In this document: piece by piece, positions 16,505-25,702 of the stretch
How positions within the stretch are numbered: position 1 is the stretch's first letter
Layout: every line of letters starts with the position of its first letter
Assembly: GCA_951828385.1 (NCBI GenBank)
Contig: OX639973.1
Coordinates: 4,517,200-4,581,199 of the forward strand
Direction of reading: 5' to 3'
DNA length: 64,000 bases
From: an uncultured Poribacteria bacterium
GTDB lineage: Bacteria; Poribacteria; WGA-4E; WGA-3G
Made by a program: the position numbers and the translations under genes
Notes under the pieces: model-generated
What the model was told of the DNA's origin: nothing
What the model saw: only the letters and a program-made list of their open reading frames with translations
Databases searched by the model: none

Positions 16505-17629
16505 TTGAGCAAAAATTTTCTGTTTACGTCCGAATCTGTCACTGAAGGACACCCAGATAAAATTGCAGACCAGATCTCTGACGCGGTACTTGATACTATA
16601 TTTACAAAAGACCCGATGGGTAGAGTCGCCTGTGAAACCTTGGTGACAACCGGACTTGCCGTCATCACAGGTGAAATCACGACTACCGCTGACTATGATG
16701 CACAACAAATCGCACGGAAAGTCCTTACCGATATAGGTTATACGGATATTGAATACGGTTTTGATGCCGAACGAAGTGCTGTGTTGAGCATTATTGATAA
16801 ACAGTCGCCAGATATCGCAATGGGGGTCAACCCCGGCGGTGCAGGAGACCAAGGATTGATGTTTGGATACGCATGCACCGAAACCCCTGAATTGATGCCA
16901 CTACCGATTACCCTCGCCCATCAATTGGTACGACAGTTGGCAAAGGTTCGTAAAGAGGGTACCCTTCCCTTTATCCGTCCCGATGGAAAATCTCAGGTAA
17001 CTGTTGAATATGTTGACAACACACCTAAAACGGTGACCACAGTTGTTATCTCCTCTCAGCACGATCCGGATGTTGCGGATACTGAGTTACGTGAAGCAAT
17101 TATTGAAGAGGTCATCCAAAAAATTATTCCTAAAAGCCTCCAATCTCCAGACATCAAATATCATATCAACCCTACCGGACGTTTTGTGACTGGCGGGCCA
17201 CAAGGAGATGCCGGGTTAACAGGCAGAAAAATTATCGTTGATACGTATGGCGGAATGGGACGCCACGGCGGAGGCGCACTCTCAGGAAAAGATCCGACCA
17301 AAGTAGACCGGAGCGCAACTTATGCAGCACGACACGTCGCCAAAAATCTCGTTGCAGCGGGACTCGCAGAACGGTGTGAAATCCAGATCTCCTATGCAAT
17401 TGGCAGAAGAGACCCTATTTCTATTATGGTAGACACGTTTGGCACGGGTGATGAAGAAGCACTCACGAAACTGGTCAACGCGCACTTTGACTTGACCCCA
17501 GCGGGTATTATTGAACGGTTGAAATTGCGCCAGCCTATCTATCAGAATACTGCCGCGTATGGACATTTTGGGCGCGAGGAACCCGGTTTTACTTGGGAAG
17601 AGACCGATTACATAGAAAAACTCCGGTAA
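16505..17629 (+). CDS. metK: S-adenosylmethionine synthetase
   Basis: The 374-residue protein shows all MetK signatures: [17 protein letters not shown] (ATP/metal site), [12 protein letters not shown], and [20 protein letters not shown] (phosphate-binding loop). It makes SAM from methionine and ATP as a tetramer in the cytosol. The start is TTG at 16505, giving [17 protein letters not shown], with AGGAGAG about 7 bases upstream; no better ATG exists. Slightly shorter than the E. coli enzyme. The next gene is ahcY, so the pair covers making SAM and removing its product SAH. Confidence 0.95.
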   Translation: MSKNFLFTSESVTEGHPDKIADQISDAVLDTIFTKDPMGRVACETLVTTGLAVITGEITTTADYDAQQIARKVLTDIGYTDIEYGFDAERSAVLSIIDKQSPDIAMGVNPGGAGDQGLMFGYACTETPELMPLPITLAHQLVRQLAKVRKEGTLPFIRPDGKSQVTVEYVDNTPKTVTTVVISSQHDPDVADTELREAIIEEVIQKIIPKSLQSPDIKYHINPTGRFVTGGPQGDAGLTGRKIIVDTYGGMGRHGGGALSGKDPTKVDRSATYAARHVAKNLVAAGLAERCEIQISYAIGRRDPISIMVDTFGTGDEEALTKLVNAHFDLTPAGIIERLKLRQPIYQNTAAYGHFGREEPGFTWEETDYIEKLR

Positions 17630-17670
17630 ATTGAACGTATTCGAGAATACCGGTGAACAAAAGGAAATTA

Positions 17671-18933
17671 ATGAACTACGATATTAAAACGACAGCACTC
17701 GCAGGGGCAGGCAAACAACGCATTGATTGGGCAAACCGGTTCATGCCCGTTTTAGATTCTATCCGCACACGGTTTCAAAATGAACGTCCGTTGGATGGGT
17801 TAAAAGTAGCCGCATGTCTCCATGTCACCACTGAAACCGCGAACTTAATGAAAACACTAAAATCAGGCGGTGCCGAAGCCGTTGTCTGTGCATCGAACCC
17901 TCTGAGTACGCAGGATGATGTCGCCGCATCTCTCGTGGTTGACGAGGAGATCGGTGTTTTTGCCATTAACGGTGAAGATACAGAAACCTATTACAAACAC
18001 ATTGATGCTACCCTTGATTTACAACCCGCTATCACTATGGATGACGGTGCCGACCTTGTTTCCAGGCTTCACTCTGAAGAGACGAATCCTGCGTTAGTTG
18101 AGCAAGTCGTTGCAGGAACGGAAGAGACAACAACCGGTGTTATCCGACTCAAGAGTATGGCGGCTGAAGGCGTGCTGAAATATCCGATTATCGCTGTAAA
18201 CGACGCACGGACAAAACATTTTTTTGATAACCGATACGGGACCGGACAAAGCACATTGGACGGTATCATCAGAGCAACGAACCTGTTAATTGCCGGAACG
18301 ACAGTTGTCGTCGCGGGGTACGGGTGGTGCGGCAGAGGTGTCGCGAGTCGCGCACGCGGCTTAGGGGCGAACGTGATCGTAACCGAAGTTACCGCCTTGA
18401 AAGCATTAGAAGCGGTGATGGACGGGTTCCGAGTGATGCCGATGCAGAAGGCGGTTCAGGAAGCCGACCTCATTATAACGCTCACAGGCGATATTCATGT
18501 TTTGCGTAAGGAACATTTTGAGGCGATGAAAGACGGCGCGATTATCGCGAATTCCGGTCACTTCAACGTCGAGATTGACATTCCTGCGCTCGAAAAATTG
18601 AGCGTTGATAAAAGAAGTGCGCGCCCCTATGTAGACGCTTATGCGCTTGAAGATGGTAGGAAACTCTACCTTATCGGTGAAGGCAGATTGGTGAACCTTG
18701 CTGCTGCCGAAGGGCATCCGGCAAGCGTTATGGATATGAGTTTTGCCAACCAGGCACTCTCTCTTGAATACATCGCTAAAAACCGTGATCATCTTGAAAA
18801 TCGAGTGTACGATGTTCCTGAATCCATTGACGAGACCGTTGCACAACTGAAATTACAGGCATTCGGTATTGAGATTGACACACTCACGGCAGAGCAAGAG
18901 AAATATCTCAACTCCTGGGAAATGGGAACTTAG
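17671..18933 (+). CDS. ahcY: Adenosylhomocysteinase (SAH hydrolase)
   Basis: ATG 17671 is chosen over GTG 17653 because AAAAGG precedes it; the protein is then 420 residues. Motifs include [32 protein letters not shown], the NAD-binding loop [18 protein letters not shown] and the C-terminal [13 protein letters not shown]. It hydrolyses S-adenosylhomocysteine to adenosine and homocysteine and relieves inhibition of methyltransferases. The length of about 420 places it with the shorter form common in archaea and many deep bacteria. It follows metK by 41 bases and is very likely cotranscribed. Confidence 0.95.
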   Translation: MNYDIKTTALAGAGKQRIDWANRFMPVLDSIRTRFQNERPLDGLKVAACLHVTTETANLMKTLKSGGAEAVVCASNPLSTQDDVAASLVVDEEIGVFAINGEDTETYYKHIDATLDLQPAITMDDGADLVSRLHSEETNPALVEQVVAGTEETTTGVIRLKSMAAEGVLKYPIIAVNDARTKHFFDNRYGTGQSTLDGIIRATNLLIAGTTVVVAGYGWCGRGVASRARGLGANVIVTEVTALKALEAVMDGFRVMPMQKAVQEADLIITLTGDIHVLRKEHFEAMKDGAIIANSGHFNVEIDIPALEKLSVDKRSARPYVDAYALEDGRKLYLIGEGRLVNLAAAEGHPASVMDMSFANQALSLEYIAKNRDHLENRVYDVPESIDETVAQLKLQAFGIEIDTLTAEQEKYLNSWEMGT

Positions 18934-18961
18934 CATCGTTTTTTCTTTGTGAGGGATGCGT

Positions 18962-19192
18962 ATGAAGAAATCAGAAATTGTGGAAGGCGTGATATTACTC
19001 GTGTCGGCAGTATTATTGTTACTCATCTGGGCGGCATCTTCTCAGGCGATGCAACTCCCGCCGACCTTGGTAAAAGTACTGAGTTTTTCACAGTATCCAT
19101 TAGTCGTCCTGCTTGCCGTAATTTTCGTTCGCCGACTGCGACGGATTGTCCGCGCATTCCGAGAAAATAAAAATAGACCGGGGCCTTTCTGA
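18962..19192 (+). CDS. Small two-helix membrane protein
   Basis: Two ATGs are possible (18956 and 18962); GAGGG lies 6 bases before the second and touches the first, so 18962 is preferred (76 residues). The product has two hydrophobic helices (VILLVSAVLLLLIWAAS and YPLVVLLAVIFVRRL) and a very basic tail. The family is not recognised. It lies 28 bases after ahcY on the same strand, so probably the same transcript. Confidence 0.6.
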   Translation: MKKSEIVEGVILLVSAVLLLLIWAASSQAMQLPPTLVKVLSFSQYPLVVLLAVIFVRRLRRIVRAFRENKNRPGPF

Positions 19193-19221
19193 TTTTATTT
19201 CAGCCAGAAAGGCGAATACCC

Positions 19222-19524
19222 ATGAAAGAGCAGAATACATACGTCGAATACAGTCGTTCTGAGATAGACACACAGCCAGATGAGACCGAGTGGAGCCGCT
19301 TTGATGCTCTAACGGACGCGGACATTGACGCTGCTGCAGCGTCTGATCCGGACGACCCTAAAACGGATGCCACCTTCTGGAAAGATGCAACCGTGGTAAT
19401 GCCAGAAAATATTATCACTATTGATATAGACCTTTTGGAGTGGTTTAAGACACATGCACCTGACTATGAAACGCAGATTAACACAGTTCTTCGGGAATAC
19501 GTTGAGGCAAACGCCGACAGTTAG
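19222..19524 (+). CDS. BrnA-like antitoxin without a BrnT partner
   Basis: The 100-residue protein ends in IDIDLLEWFKTHAPDYETQINTVLREYVEA, the ribbon-helix-helix-like motif of BrnA antitoxins (D.(D/E).LEWFK....Y...IN..LR.Y). The N-terminal half contains the usual DALTDADIDAAAASDPDDP. BrnA normally sits just downstream of brnT, a ribonuclease toxin, represses the operon and neutralises the toxin. The upstream gene here is a small membrane protein, not brnT, so this is an orphan. It may act as a stand-alone DNA-binding regulator. Confidence 0.75.
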   Translation: MKEQNTYVEYSRSEIDTQPDETEWSRFDALTDADIDAAAASDPDDPKTDATFWKDATVVMPENIITIDIDLLEWFKTHAPDYETQINTVLREYVEANADS

Positions 19525-19604
19525 CTAATTTTCTACCCAGAATCATGATGCGAAAAAACGAAGATAGTTGATAATTCAAGACATGTCATAAAAGGATTCA
19601 CAAT

Positions 19605-20510
19605 ATGGGGGTTTTGGTCGTTGGAACGGTGACTTTAGACACAGTAGAAACACCAAGCAAACGCGTTGAGGATGTCCTTGGGGGTTCTGGGGTCTATGCT
19701 GCTGTCGCAGCGAGTTTTTTTGCGAACACTGTTCAGCTTGTCGGTGTCGTCGGTGCTGATTTTCCGCATGCCTACACAGACTTCCTCCAAACGCGCGGCA
19801 TTGATCTCCAAGGATTAGAGCAGGTTGAGGACGGCAAATCGTTTCGATGGGGCGGGCGTTATACTGAAGACTTTAACGTACGCGATACCCTCTTCACAGA
19901 ATTGAATGTTATTGAGGATTTTCAGCCCGTTTTGCCTGAAACTTACAAAGATACCCCGTATCTTTTCTTAGCAAATAACTCACCTGTGTTACAGTTGAGT
20001 ATCATTGAACAAGCGACAAACCCAAAGCTTATTGTCTGTGATACGATGGATTTTTGGATTAATGAGCAGCGGGAGGCATTAGAGGCACTCTTAGCACATG
20101 TAGATGTCCTCATCTTGAACGATAGTGAAGCGCGACTCTTGACGGGTGATGCTAACTTGGTGCGCGCCGCTGAAACAATTCTACGCTATGGTCCAGAGCG
20201 GGTTATCGTCAAAAAGGGCGAGCACGGTGCAATCAGTGTCACGGAATCGTCCTACTTCAACGCACCAGCATATCCGCTCACACAAGTAACCGACCCGACA
20301 GGTGCAGGCGATAGTTTCGCCGGTGGGATGATGGGATACCTCGCTTCTGTTGGAGGGACATCGGAGGCAGCGATACGGAGTGCTATGGTATATGGCGCGG
20401 TTGTCGCCTCTTTTAACATTGAAGATTTTAGTGTCAATCGACAAAAACGTGTAGTGCTTGCCGAGATTTCATCTCGATATCGTGAACTGCAAGACGCAGC
20501 CCGTTTTTAG
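19605..20510 (+). CDS. PfkB-family carbohydrate/nucleoside kinase
   Basis: The 301-residue protein has the ribokinase-fold signatures: an N-terminal GGSGVYAAVAASFF region and the C-terminal anion-hole motif DPTGAGDSFAGG with the catalytic Asp. These enzymes phosphorylate sugars or nucleosides with ATP. The substrate cannot be read from the sequence. Alternatives are an ADP-heptose/fructose-type or adenosine-type kinase; adenosine would make sense next to ahcY but is speculative. RBS AAAGGATTCACAAT precedes the ATG. It converges on lpdA with a 4-base overlap of stops. Confidence 0.85.
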   Translation: MGVLVVGTVTLDTVETPSKRVEDVLGGSGVYAAVAASFFANTVQLVGVVGADFPHAYTDFLQTRGIDLQGLEQVEDGKSFRWGGRYTEDFNVRDTLFTELNVIEDFQPVLPETYKDTPYLFLANNSPVLQLSIIEQATNPKLIVCDTMDFWINEQREALEALLAHVDVLILNDSEARLLTGDANLVRAAETILRYGPERVIVKKGEHGAISVTESSYFNAPAYPLTQVTDPTGAGDSFAGGMMGYLASVGGTSEAAIRSAMVYGAVVASFNIEDFSVNRQKRVVLAEISSRYRELQDAARF

Positions 20511-21895
20511 CGCAGGCTGTGGATTGCCCTATCGTACGCCGCTTCAGCCGATTCCATTACTATTTCTGAGAGGGTCGGATGTGCATGAACAGTGTGTGCT
20601 ATATCTGCGGCAGATGCTCCCAAACGGACCGCGACCGCGGCTTCATGGATAAGCGTTGAAGCCTGTGCCCCGACGATATGAACGCCAAGAATATCCCCGC
20701 TATCGGCATCAGAAACAGTCTTAACAAACCCGTCCGTCTCGCGGAGTCCCAACGCCTTTCCGTTTGCAGCATAAGGGAATCGTCCTATTTTCACCTCGTA
20801 ACCTTCATCCGTCGCCTCTTTTTCTGTCATGCCGACGTGTCCTATTTCAGGCAAGGTGAAAACACACCACGGAATAACTTGGTAATCCATCTCAACAGGG
20901 GTGCCGAGACAGTTTTGTGCCGCAATCTTTCCTTCTGCTGACGCGACGTGTGCTAACAAGTACCGGCTTGCGACATCTCCAACGGCATAAATACCCGGAA
21001 TATTCGTCTGCAGCCTTGTATCCACAACGATTTTTCCGCCTTCTGTGCGAACGCCAACCTTTTCTAATCCGATGTTCTCAGTGTTGTAACGTCTCCCGAT
21101 TGAGACAAGCATCTTTTCTGCTGTAATCTCTTCGCCGGATTCAAGTGTCGCTGTTACACTTGCATCCGATTTTTTGACGTGGGTAAGTTTCGCACCGGTG
21201 TGGATGGTGATGCCTTTTCGCTTCATGAAAAGTTGGATGTGTCGGATAACTTGGACATCCTCAGTCGCCAAAATAGTCGGAAGGAGTTCCAACACAGTCA
21301 CCTTACAACCGAGTGCGTTAAAGATTGAGGCAAACTCGCAGCCTGATACACCGCCACCCACAATCAGTAGGCTTTCGGGCAGTTCTGTAAGGTTGAGAAC
21401 GCCGGTTGTCGTCAAGACTTGGCTCTCATCAATTTCAAAGACAGGTGGCTCCGCAGGTTCGGAACCCGTGGCGATGATTATATTTTTCGCATGCAGCTGC
21501 TCGGTTGTACCATCGGATTTGCTGACGCTAATGGCGTTTCTATCGGTAAGTGTTGCTGTTCCGTTGAAGGTATCAACCCCATTTGCCTTCAGGAGTTGTG
21601 CGATACCGCCTGTTAACTGCTGGATGACTGCGGTTTTGTGAGTCAATACCTGTGGATAGTCAATTGTAGCTTCACCACTGATATGCACACCGAAGTCAGG
21701 TGCTTCCTGAACTTGAGTCGCGAGGTTAGCAACAGCAAAAAGGGTTTTCGTCGGGATACACCCTCGGTTCAGGCAGGTGCCGCCCCACTCTCCTTTTTCT
21801 ATGAGGCAGACGCTACCACCGAGTTGTGCCGCTTTAATAGCTGCAACGTATCCACCGGGTCCCCCGCCAATAATTCCGACATTGTATGTAGACAT
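20507..21895 (-). CDS. lpdA: Dihydrolipoyl dehydrogenase (E3)
   Basis: ATG at 21895 is preferred (AGGAGCGGTT before it); an upstream in-frame ATG at 21934 adds 13 non-homologous residues. The 462-residue flavoprotein has the FAD loop GGGPGGYVAAIKAAQLG, redox disulfide GGTCLNRGCIPTK, NAD loop IVGGGVSGCEFASIF, the FAD motif GIYAVGDVA and the C-terminal base region HAHPTLSE. It reoxidises lipoamide in 2-oxoacid dehydrogenase and glycine cleavage complexes. No other complex subunit is nearby. Confidence 0.93.
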   Translation of the reverse strand: MSTYNVGIIGGGPGGYVAAIKAAQLGGSVCLIEKGEWGGTCLNRGCIPTKTLFAVANLATQVQEAPDFGVHISGEATIDYPQVLTHKTAVIQQLTGGIAQLLKANGVDTFNGTATLTDRNAISVSKSDGTTEQLHAKNIIIATGSEPAEPPVFEIDESQVLTTTGVLNLTELPESLLIVGGGVSGCEFASIFNALGCKVTVLELLPTILATEDVQVIRHIQLFMKRKGITIHTGAKLTHVKKSDASVTATLESGEEITAEKMLVSIGRRYNTENIGLEKVGVRTEGGKIVVDTRLQTNIPGIYAVGDVASRYLLAHVASAEGKIAAQNCLGTPVEMDYQVIPWCVFTLPEIGHVGMTEKEATDEGYEVKIGRFPYAANGKALGLRETDGFVKTVSDADSGDILGVHIVGAQASTLIHEAAVAVRLGASAADIAHTVHAHPTLSEIVMESAEAAYDRAIHSLR

Positions 21896-21974
21896 AACCG
21901 CTCCTGTTTTATGAGATGCATAGAATTTTAGCACAATGACTGAGGGTTGTCAAGTTGAGCCAACAGCAGAAAAA

Positions 21975-22003
21975 TTGAAAATTTATCGTTTATATGGTAT
22001 ACT
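21975..22003 (+). promoter_or_regulatory. Promoter of the helicase-methyltransferase locus
   Basis: TTGAAA (21975-21980), 17 bases, TATACT (21998-22003) with an extended -10 TG at 21995-21996. A start near 22010 gives a short leader before ATG 22039. Confidence 0.65.
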
Positions 22004-22038
22004 CCAATAAACTCTATAGAAAGAAAGTTTAGATTGGT

Positions 22039-25000
22039 ATGCAGATTCCGACACTCATTGACAATATAGAAGGGAACACCCTCCAAAAAGTTCTCGAAAG
22101 CCTCCTCGTAAAAAGTATCCGTTTAGATGTAGCGACCGGCACATTTGAAATTGGTGCATTTCTATCGCTCGGGAAAACGTGGCGGCACTTAGATGGGATT
22201 CGTCTCTTGATGGGTGACGAGACGACAAAACGCACAAAAGAGCATCTCATCAGAGCTCTCCGAGAAGTCACCGATGCCAATATTGAAGCCGAAAAGGAAC
22301 AGGATGACACCCTCCACGGGCTTGCTGCTGTACGCGAAGCAATTCGCACAGGACAAATTACCGTTCGCGTTTACGATAAAGCCAAGTTTCATGCGAAACT
22401 CAACTTAATGCACGCCCAAAATTCCAGTCCTGTTGACTTCGCTACCGTCGGCAGTTCCAACTTCACCCGTCCAGGCCTCACCCAAAACGTCGAGTTAAAT
22501 TCCTTCATCACAGATGCAACGCATATTGAAAAGCTCAGTGATTGGTATAATGCCCGTTGGGAAGAAGCCTCTGAGGTGAAGGAGGAACTGCTTCGGACGA
22601 TTGAACGACATCTTAGAGAATATCCACCGTTTACAGTTTATGCAAAAGCACTGCACACCTACTTTAGGGGACGCGAAAAACCTGCCGATGAGTGGGAAGA
22701 AAAGGAATCGGTGATTTACCGCACGCTTTCGCAGTACCAAAAAGATGGTTACCACGCCGCTCTCCAGATAGCCGATACATGGAATGGCGCGCTGATCTGT
22801 GATGGTGTCGGTAGCGGGAAAACGTACATCGGCTTGATGTTACTTGAACGCTATCTCAGAGACAACAAACGCGTCCTGCTCATCACCCCCAAATCGATTG
22901 AGGAAAGCGTTTGGAAAAGTCAGATTAATCGCCAACTTGAACCGAAGTATGGTCGTCTACTCCGCGAGCACTACGATATAAGTCGACATACCGATTTCGG
23001 TCGCCAAGGTCGGATAAGCGAAGGTAATCTTAAGTACTTTCGAGAACACAAGGACGTTATTATTATAGACGAAGCACACCATTTCCGAAATCCAAGTTCC
23101 AACCGCGGACGGCTTCTCATGGAACTTGCCAGAAACAAAAAACTCTATCTCCTCACCGCTACGCCGATCAATAACAGTGTCAACGATATTTCTCATCTGA
23201 TTAACTATTTCGCGCAGGGCAACAGCGGGCACTTCGCCAGCATCGGCATGCACGATTTCCGTAAGCACTTCCGCGATATTGACAAGAAGCTTGAGGATGA
23301 GAACGTCGAGATTGCCGAACAGGTTGAAGAAGACGATCTCCTTCGCCAAAATCCTGTGCTAAAACAAGTGCTCATTCAACGGAGTCGCAAATATATCAAG
23401 GATGCTGAGATGGAATCAGGAACACATATCCTCTTTCCAAAACGTGTTATAGAGCCTACCGTAGATTACTCACTCCGTCGAGTTTATCGAACGCTCTACG
23501 ACGAACTGCAAGCTGCCTTCGACCGACATGATCCGTTTCTCAATCTGGCAATTTACAACACTGTCAAGTATCATAAAAATCCAGAAAAACAGATTGAACA
23601 GCGCGAAAAGCAGGTTATCGGTCTTATCCGGACGCTTGTGCTCAAACGTTTAGAAAGTTCATGGAAAGCGTTTGAAGTAACTGTTGAAAATCTGCTTCTC
23701 AAGATGACAGGCTGGCTCGAGAAATACGCCCCAGAACGTTTTGAAATGTGGAAAGGCACAAATCGGAGGTGGTGGAGCGTTGTTCAGGAACACATACTTG
23801 AACGACTCCAAGAGGATGGCATCTCACGACAACGTAACCGAGTAAACCTACAGCGTTTTGTTGATTCCAATCCATCTGAAGAAGAAGACGACCTCGCTTC
23901 AATTGAAACCGAAGACGATTTCATTCTGGACGACCATGATGTAGACATGTTATTTGACGATGTTGTGGACGATATGAACTTCTTGACCGGTCTCCTCAGT
24001 CGAATCTATAGGCTTTTCTATGCTGACGAGTTGGCTAACGAACCTGATACACAGCAAGATGATAAACTCCAGCAGCTTCTAAAACTGTTAAAAAAGCATC
24101 CGAATAAGAAAATACTGATCTTTAGCGAATTCTGTGACACGGCTCGCTACCTTGACAAACAGTTGCAGCAAGCAGGTTTTAAGAATATAGAACAAATTGA
24201 TAGCCGACGCAAAGTAAACCGTGAAGAAATTATTGAACGATTTTCGCCATGCTACAACAGTAGATCCCCTGAAAGTGTTGAACCGGTTCAAACGCTAATC
24301 ACGACAGATGTCCTCGCTGAAGGTCTCAACTTACAGGACGCTTCTATTATCATTAATTACGATTTACATTGGAATCCAGTCCGACTTATGCAGCGCATCG
24401 GTAGATTAGACCGACGGCTTGACCCAGCAATTGAGGTGCTCCTCAACCGTACAGACCCTACCGTTCACGTCTGGAATTTCCTGCCACCAACGGAGCTTGA
24501 TGACATTCTCAGACTCCGAAGACGCGTTGATGGCAAAATTCTTCGGATCAGTCGTACCCTCGGTATTGAAGGGCAGTTTGTTTCGCCTGATGATCCTGAC
24601 GAGACAATCCGACTTTTCAATGAACGCTATGAGGGCACGGAAAACACTGAGGAACTGATGAATCTTGAACGTCAACGCATCTCTGAATTACACCCTGAAC
24701 TGTGGAGACAACTGCCAAATCTTCCGATGCGTCTTTTTTCTGGCAAAGGTGTAGACGACGAGCCGCCACCTTTCCTCAATCGCGATGGTGAATCTGTCCC
24801 ACTTGATCGTGTCGGTAACCCTGGAGTTTTCTGTTGTTATGAGATGCCAAACGGCGAAATTAAGTGGTATTTCTACGATACTTACATAGAAGACGTTATT
24901 GATGACATTGAGGCAGTCTGGCCCGAGGTGCGTTGTGATATCGAAACGGCGTGCTGGACTGAGGACGGACCGGGAGCACTCGTGGATGCCCGTAAAAAAA

Positions 25001-25092
25001 TTGAACGCTACATACGCAACAAGTATCTCAAGCATATACAGACATCCATGGGTGCAAAATCTAAACTTATCGCATGGATGGAAATTTCATGA
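22039..25092 (+). CDS. PLD-nuclease/SNF2-type helicase fusion (defence or restriction protein)
   Basis: This 1017-residue protein joins two parts. Residues 1-200 form a phospholipase D-like nuclease domain with one HxK motif (KFHAKLNLM, His118/Lys120) followed by GSSNFTRPG. Residues about 230-850 form a superfamily 2 SNF2-like helicase: Walker A GVGSGKTYIG (about 254), DEAH box IIDEAHHFRN (about 343), LLTATPINN (about 371), and motif VI in MQRIGRLDRR (about 785) after LAEGLNLQDA. The C-terminal 150 residues are unassigned. PLD-helicase fusions next to an N6-adenine methyltransferase are typical of restriction-like defence loci. The helicase would move on DNA and the PLD part could cut unmethylated DNA. 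RBS is weak. It is followed 31 bases later by a small gene and then the methyltransferase. Confidence 0.88.
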   Translation: MQIPTLIDNIEGNTLQKVLESLLVKSIRLDVATGTFEIGAFLSLGKTWRHLDGIRLLMGDETTKRTKEHLIRALREVTDANIEAEKEQDDTLHGLAAVREAIRTGQITVRVYDKAKFHAKLNLMHAQNSSPVDFATVGSSNFTRPGLTQNVELNSFITDATHIEKLSDWYNARWEEASEVKEELLRTIERHLREYPPFTVYAKALHTYFRGREKPADEWEEKESVIYRTLSQYQKDGYHAALQIADTWNGALICDGVGSGKTYIGLMLLERYLRDNKRVLLITPKSIEESVWKSQINRQLEPKYGRLLREHYDISRHTDFGRQGRISEGNLKYFREHKDVIIIDEAHHFRNPSSNRGRLLMELARNKKLYLLTATPINNSVNDISHLINYFAQGNSGHFASIGMHDFRKHFRDIDKKLEDENVEIAEQVEEDDLLRQNPVLKQVLIQRSRKYIKDAEMESGTHILFPKRVIEPTVDYSLRRVYRTLYDELQAAFDRHDPFLNLAIYNTVKYHKNPEKQIEQREKQVIGLIRTLVLKRLESSWKAFEVTVENLLLKMTGWLEKYAPERFEMWKGTNRRWWSVVQEHILERLQEDGISRQRNRVNLQRFVDSNPSEEEDDLASIETEDDFILDDHDVDMLFDDVVDDMNFLTGLLSRIYRLFYADELANEPDTQQDDKLQQLLKLLKKHPNKKILIFSEFCDTARYLDKQLQQAGFKNIEQIDSRRKVNREEIIERFSPCYNSRSPESVEPVQTLITTDVLAEGLNLQDASIIINYDLHWNPVRLMQRIGRLDRRLDPAIEVLLNRTDPTVHVWNFLPPTELDDILRLRRRVDGKILRISRTLGIEGQFVSPDDPDETIRLFNERYEGTENTEELMNLERQRISELHPELWRQLPNLPMRLFSGKGVDDEPPPFLNRDGESVPLDRVGNPGVFCCYEMPNGEIKWYFYDTYIEDVIDDIEAVWPEVRCDIETACWTEDGPGALVDARKKIERYIRNKYLKHIQTSMGAKSKLIAWMEIS

Positions 25093-25123
25093 GAACAATT
25101 TTGATAAGGGGAGGCAGCGACAG

Positions 25124-25693
25124 ATGCTTGATAATATTGCACACGATATTCAAAAGGTTCACAACTTTGAATCTTTAGTCGATTTTTTACGAGATACGCT
25201 CTATTGGCCCATTCCGGACGAAGGACTGGAGTTTGAAGAAATTACCTATGACTGGTCCGCAGAAGATCTTAGACTTGACGCTAACACCGAAGCCAGAATT
25301 ATTAGTTGTAGACAATTGCAGCTTTACGATCTCGAATTTGATTTATCTGCGATGGTGCGTAAATCTAATGGTAAAACTGATACCTATCAGCAGCTGCAAC
25401 TTTTAGATTTAGATTCGCTGGATAACCAACAACCGTGGGGTATCTTCTTTATTGAATTTTCAGATGACGTGGAACTTGATGCCTGCAAAACCCTTTTACG
25501 CCGAGTCCTTCGAGGACTCGTTGATGGACCCAATCATAACGTTTGGCTTCCATTTTGGGACTATGATAGACTGCTTTTTATCTGTACTACCACCAGTTTT
25601 CAAGATATTAGTTTTGCGTCCTTCAGCGGTGGGAAAAATCGTCCTATTGTTGATGACTATATTCTACTGCACTATTTCCGATTGGATTCATAA
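25124..25693 (+). CDS. Stand-alone copy of the methyltransferase N-terminal domain
   Basis: The ATG at 25124 follows GGGGAGG; a longer frame reaches back to 24899 but overlaps the helicase coding region. The 189-residue product aligns end to end with about the first 155 residues of the next protein. Examples are NFESLVDFLRDTLYWPIP against DFDTLLDFLREELDWPIP, QPWGIFFIEF against QPWGIFFLQF, LLRRVLRGLVD against ALRRVLRGLVE, and LLFICTTTSFQ against LLFICTTTDYQ. It has no methyltransferase motif. It is therefore a free recognition, docking or specificity module made by tandem duplication, with an extra insertion in the middle. Gene order and spacing (10 bases to the next ATG) indicate one operon. 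Function is unknown. Confidence 0.82.
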   Translation: MLDNIAHDIQKVHNFESLVDFLRDTLYWPIPDEGLEFEEITYDWSAEDLRLDANTEARIISCRQLQLYDLEFDLSAMVRKSNGKTDTYQQLQLLDLDSLDNQQPWGIFFIEFSDDVELDACKTLLRRVLRGLVDGPNHNVWLPFWDYDRLLFICTTTSFQDISFASFSGGKNRPIVDDYILLHYFRLDS

Positions 25694-25702
25694 GGAAACC
25701 GA

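Noticed and set aside
18956-19192. BrnT toxin upstream of the BrnA-like gene
   Set aside because: The product is a two-helix membrane protein with none of the BrnT residues or length.
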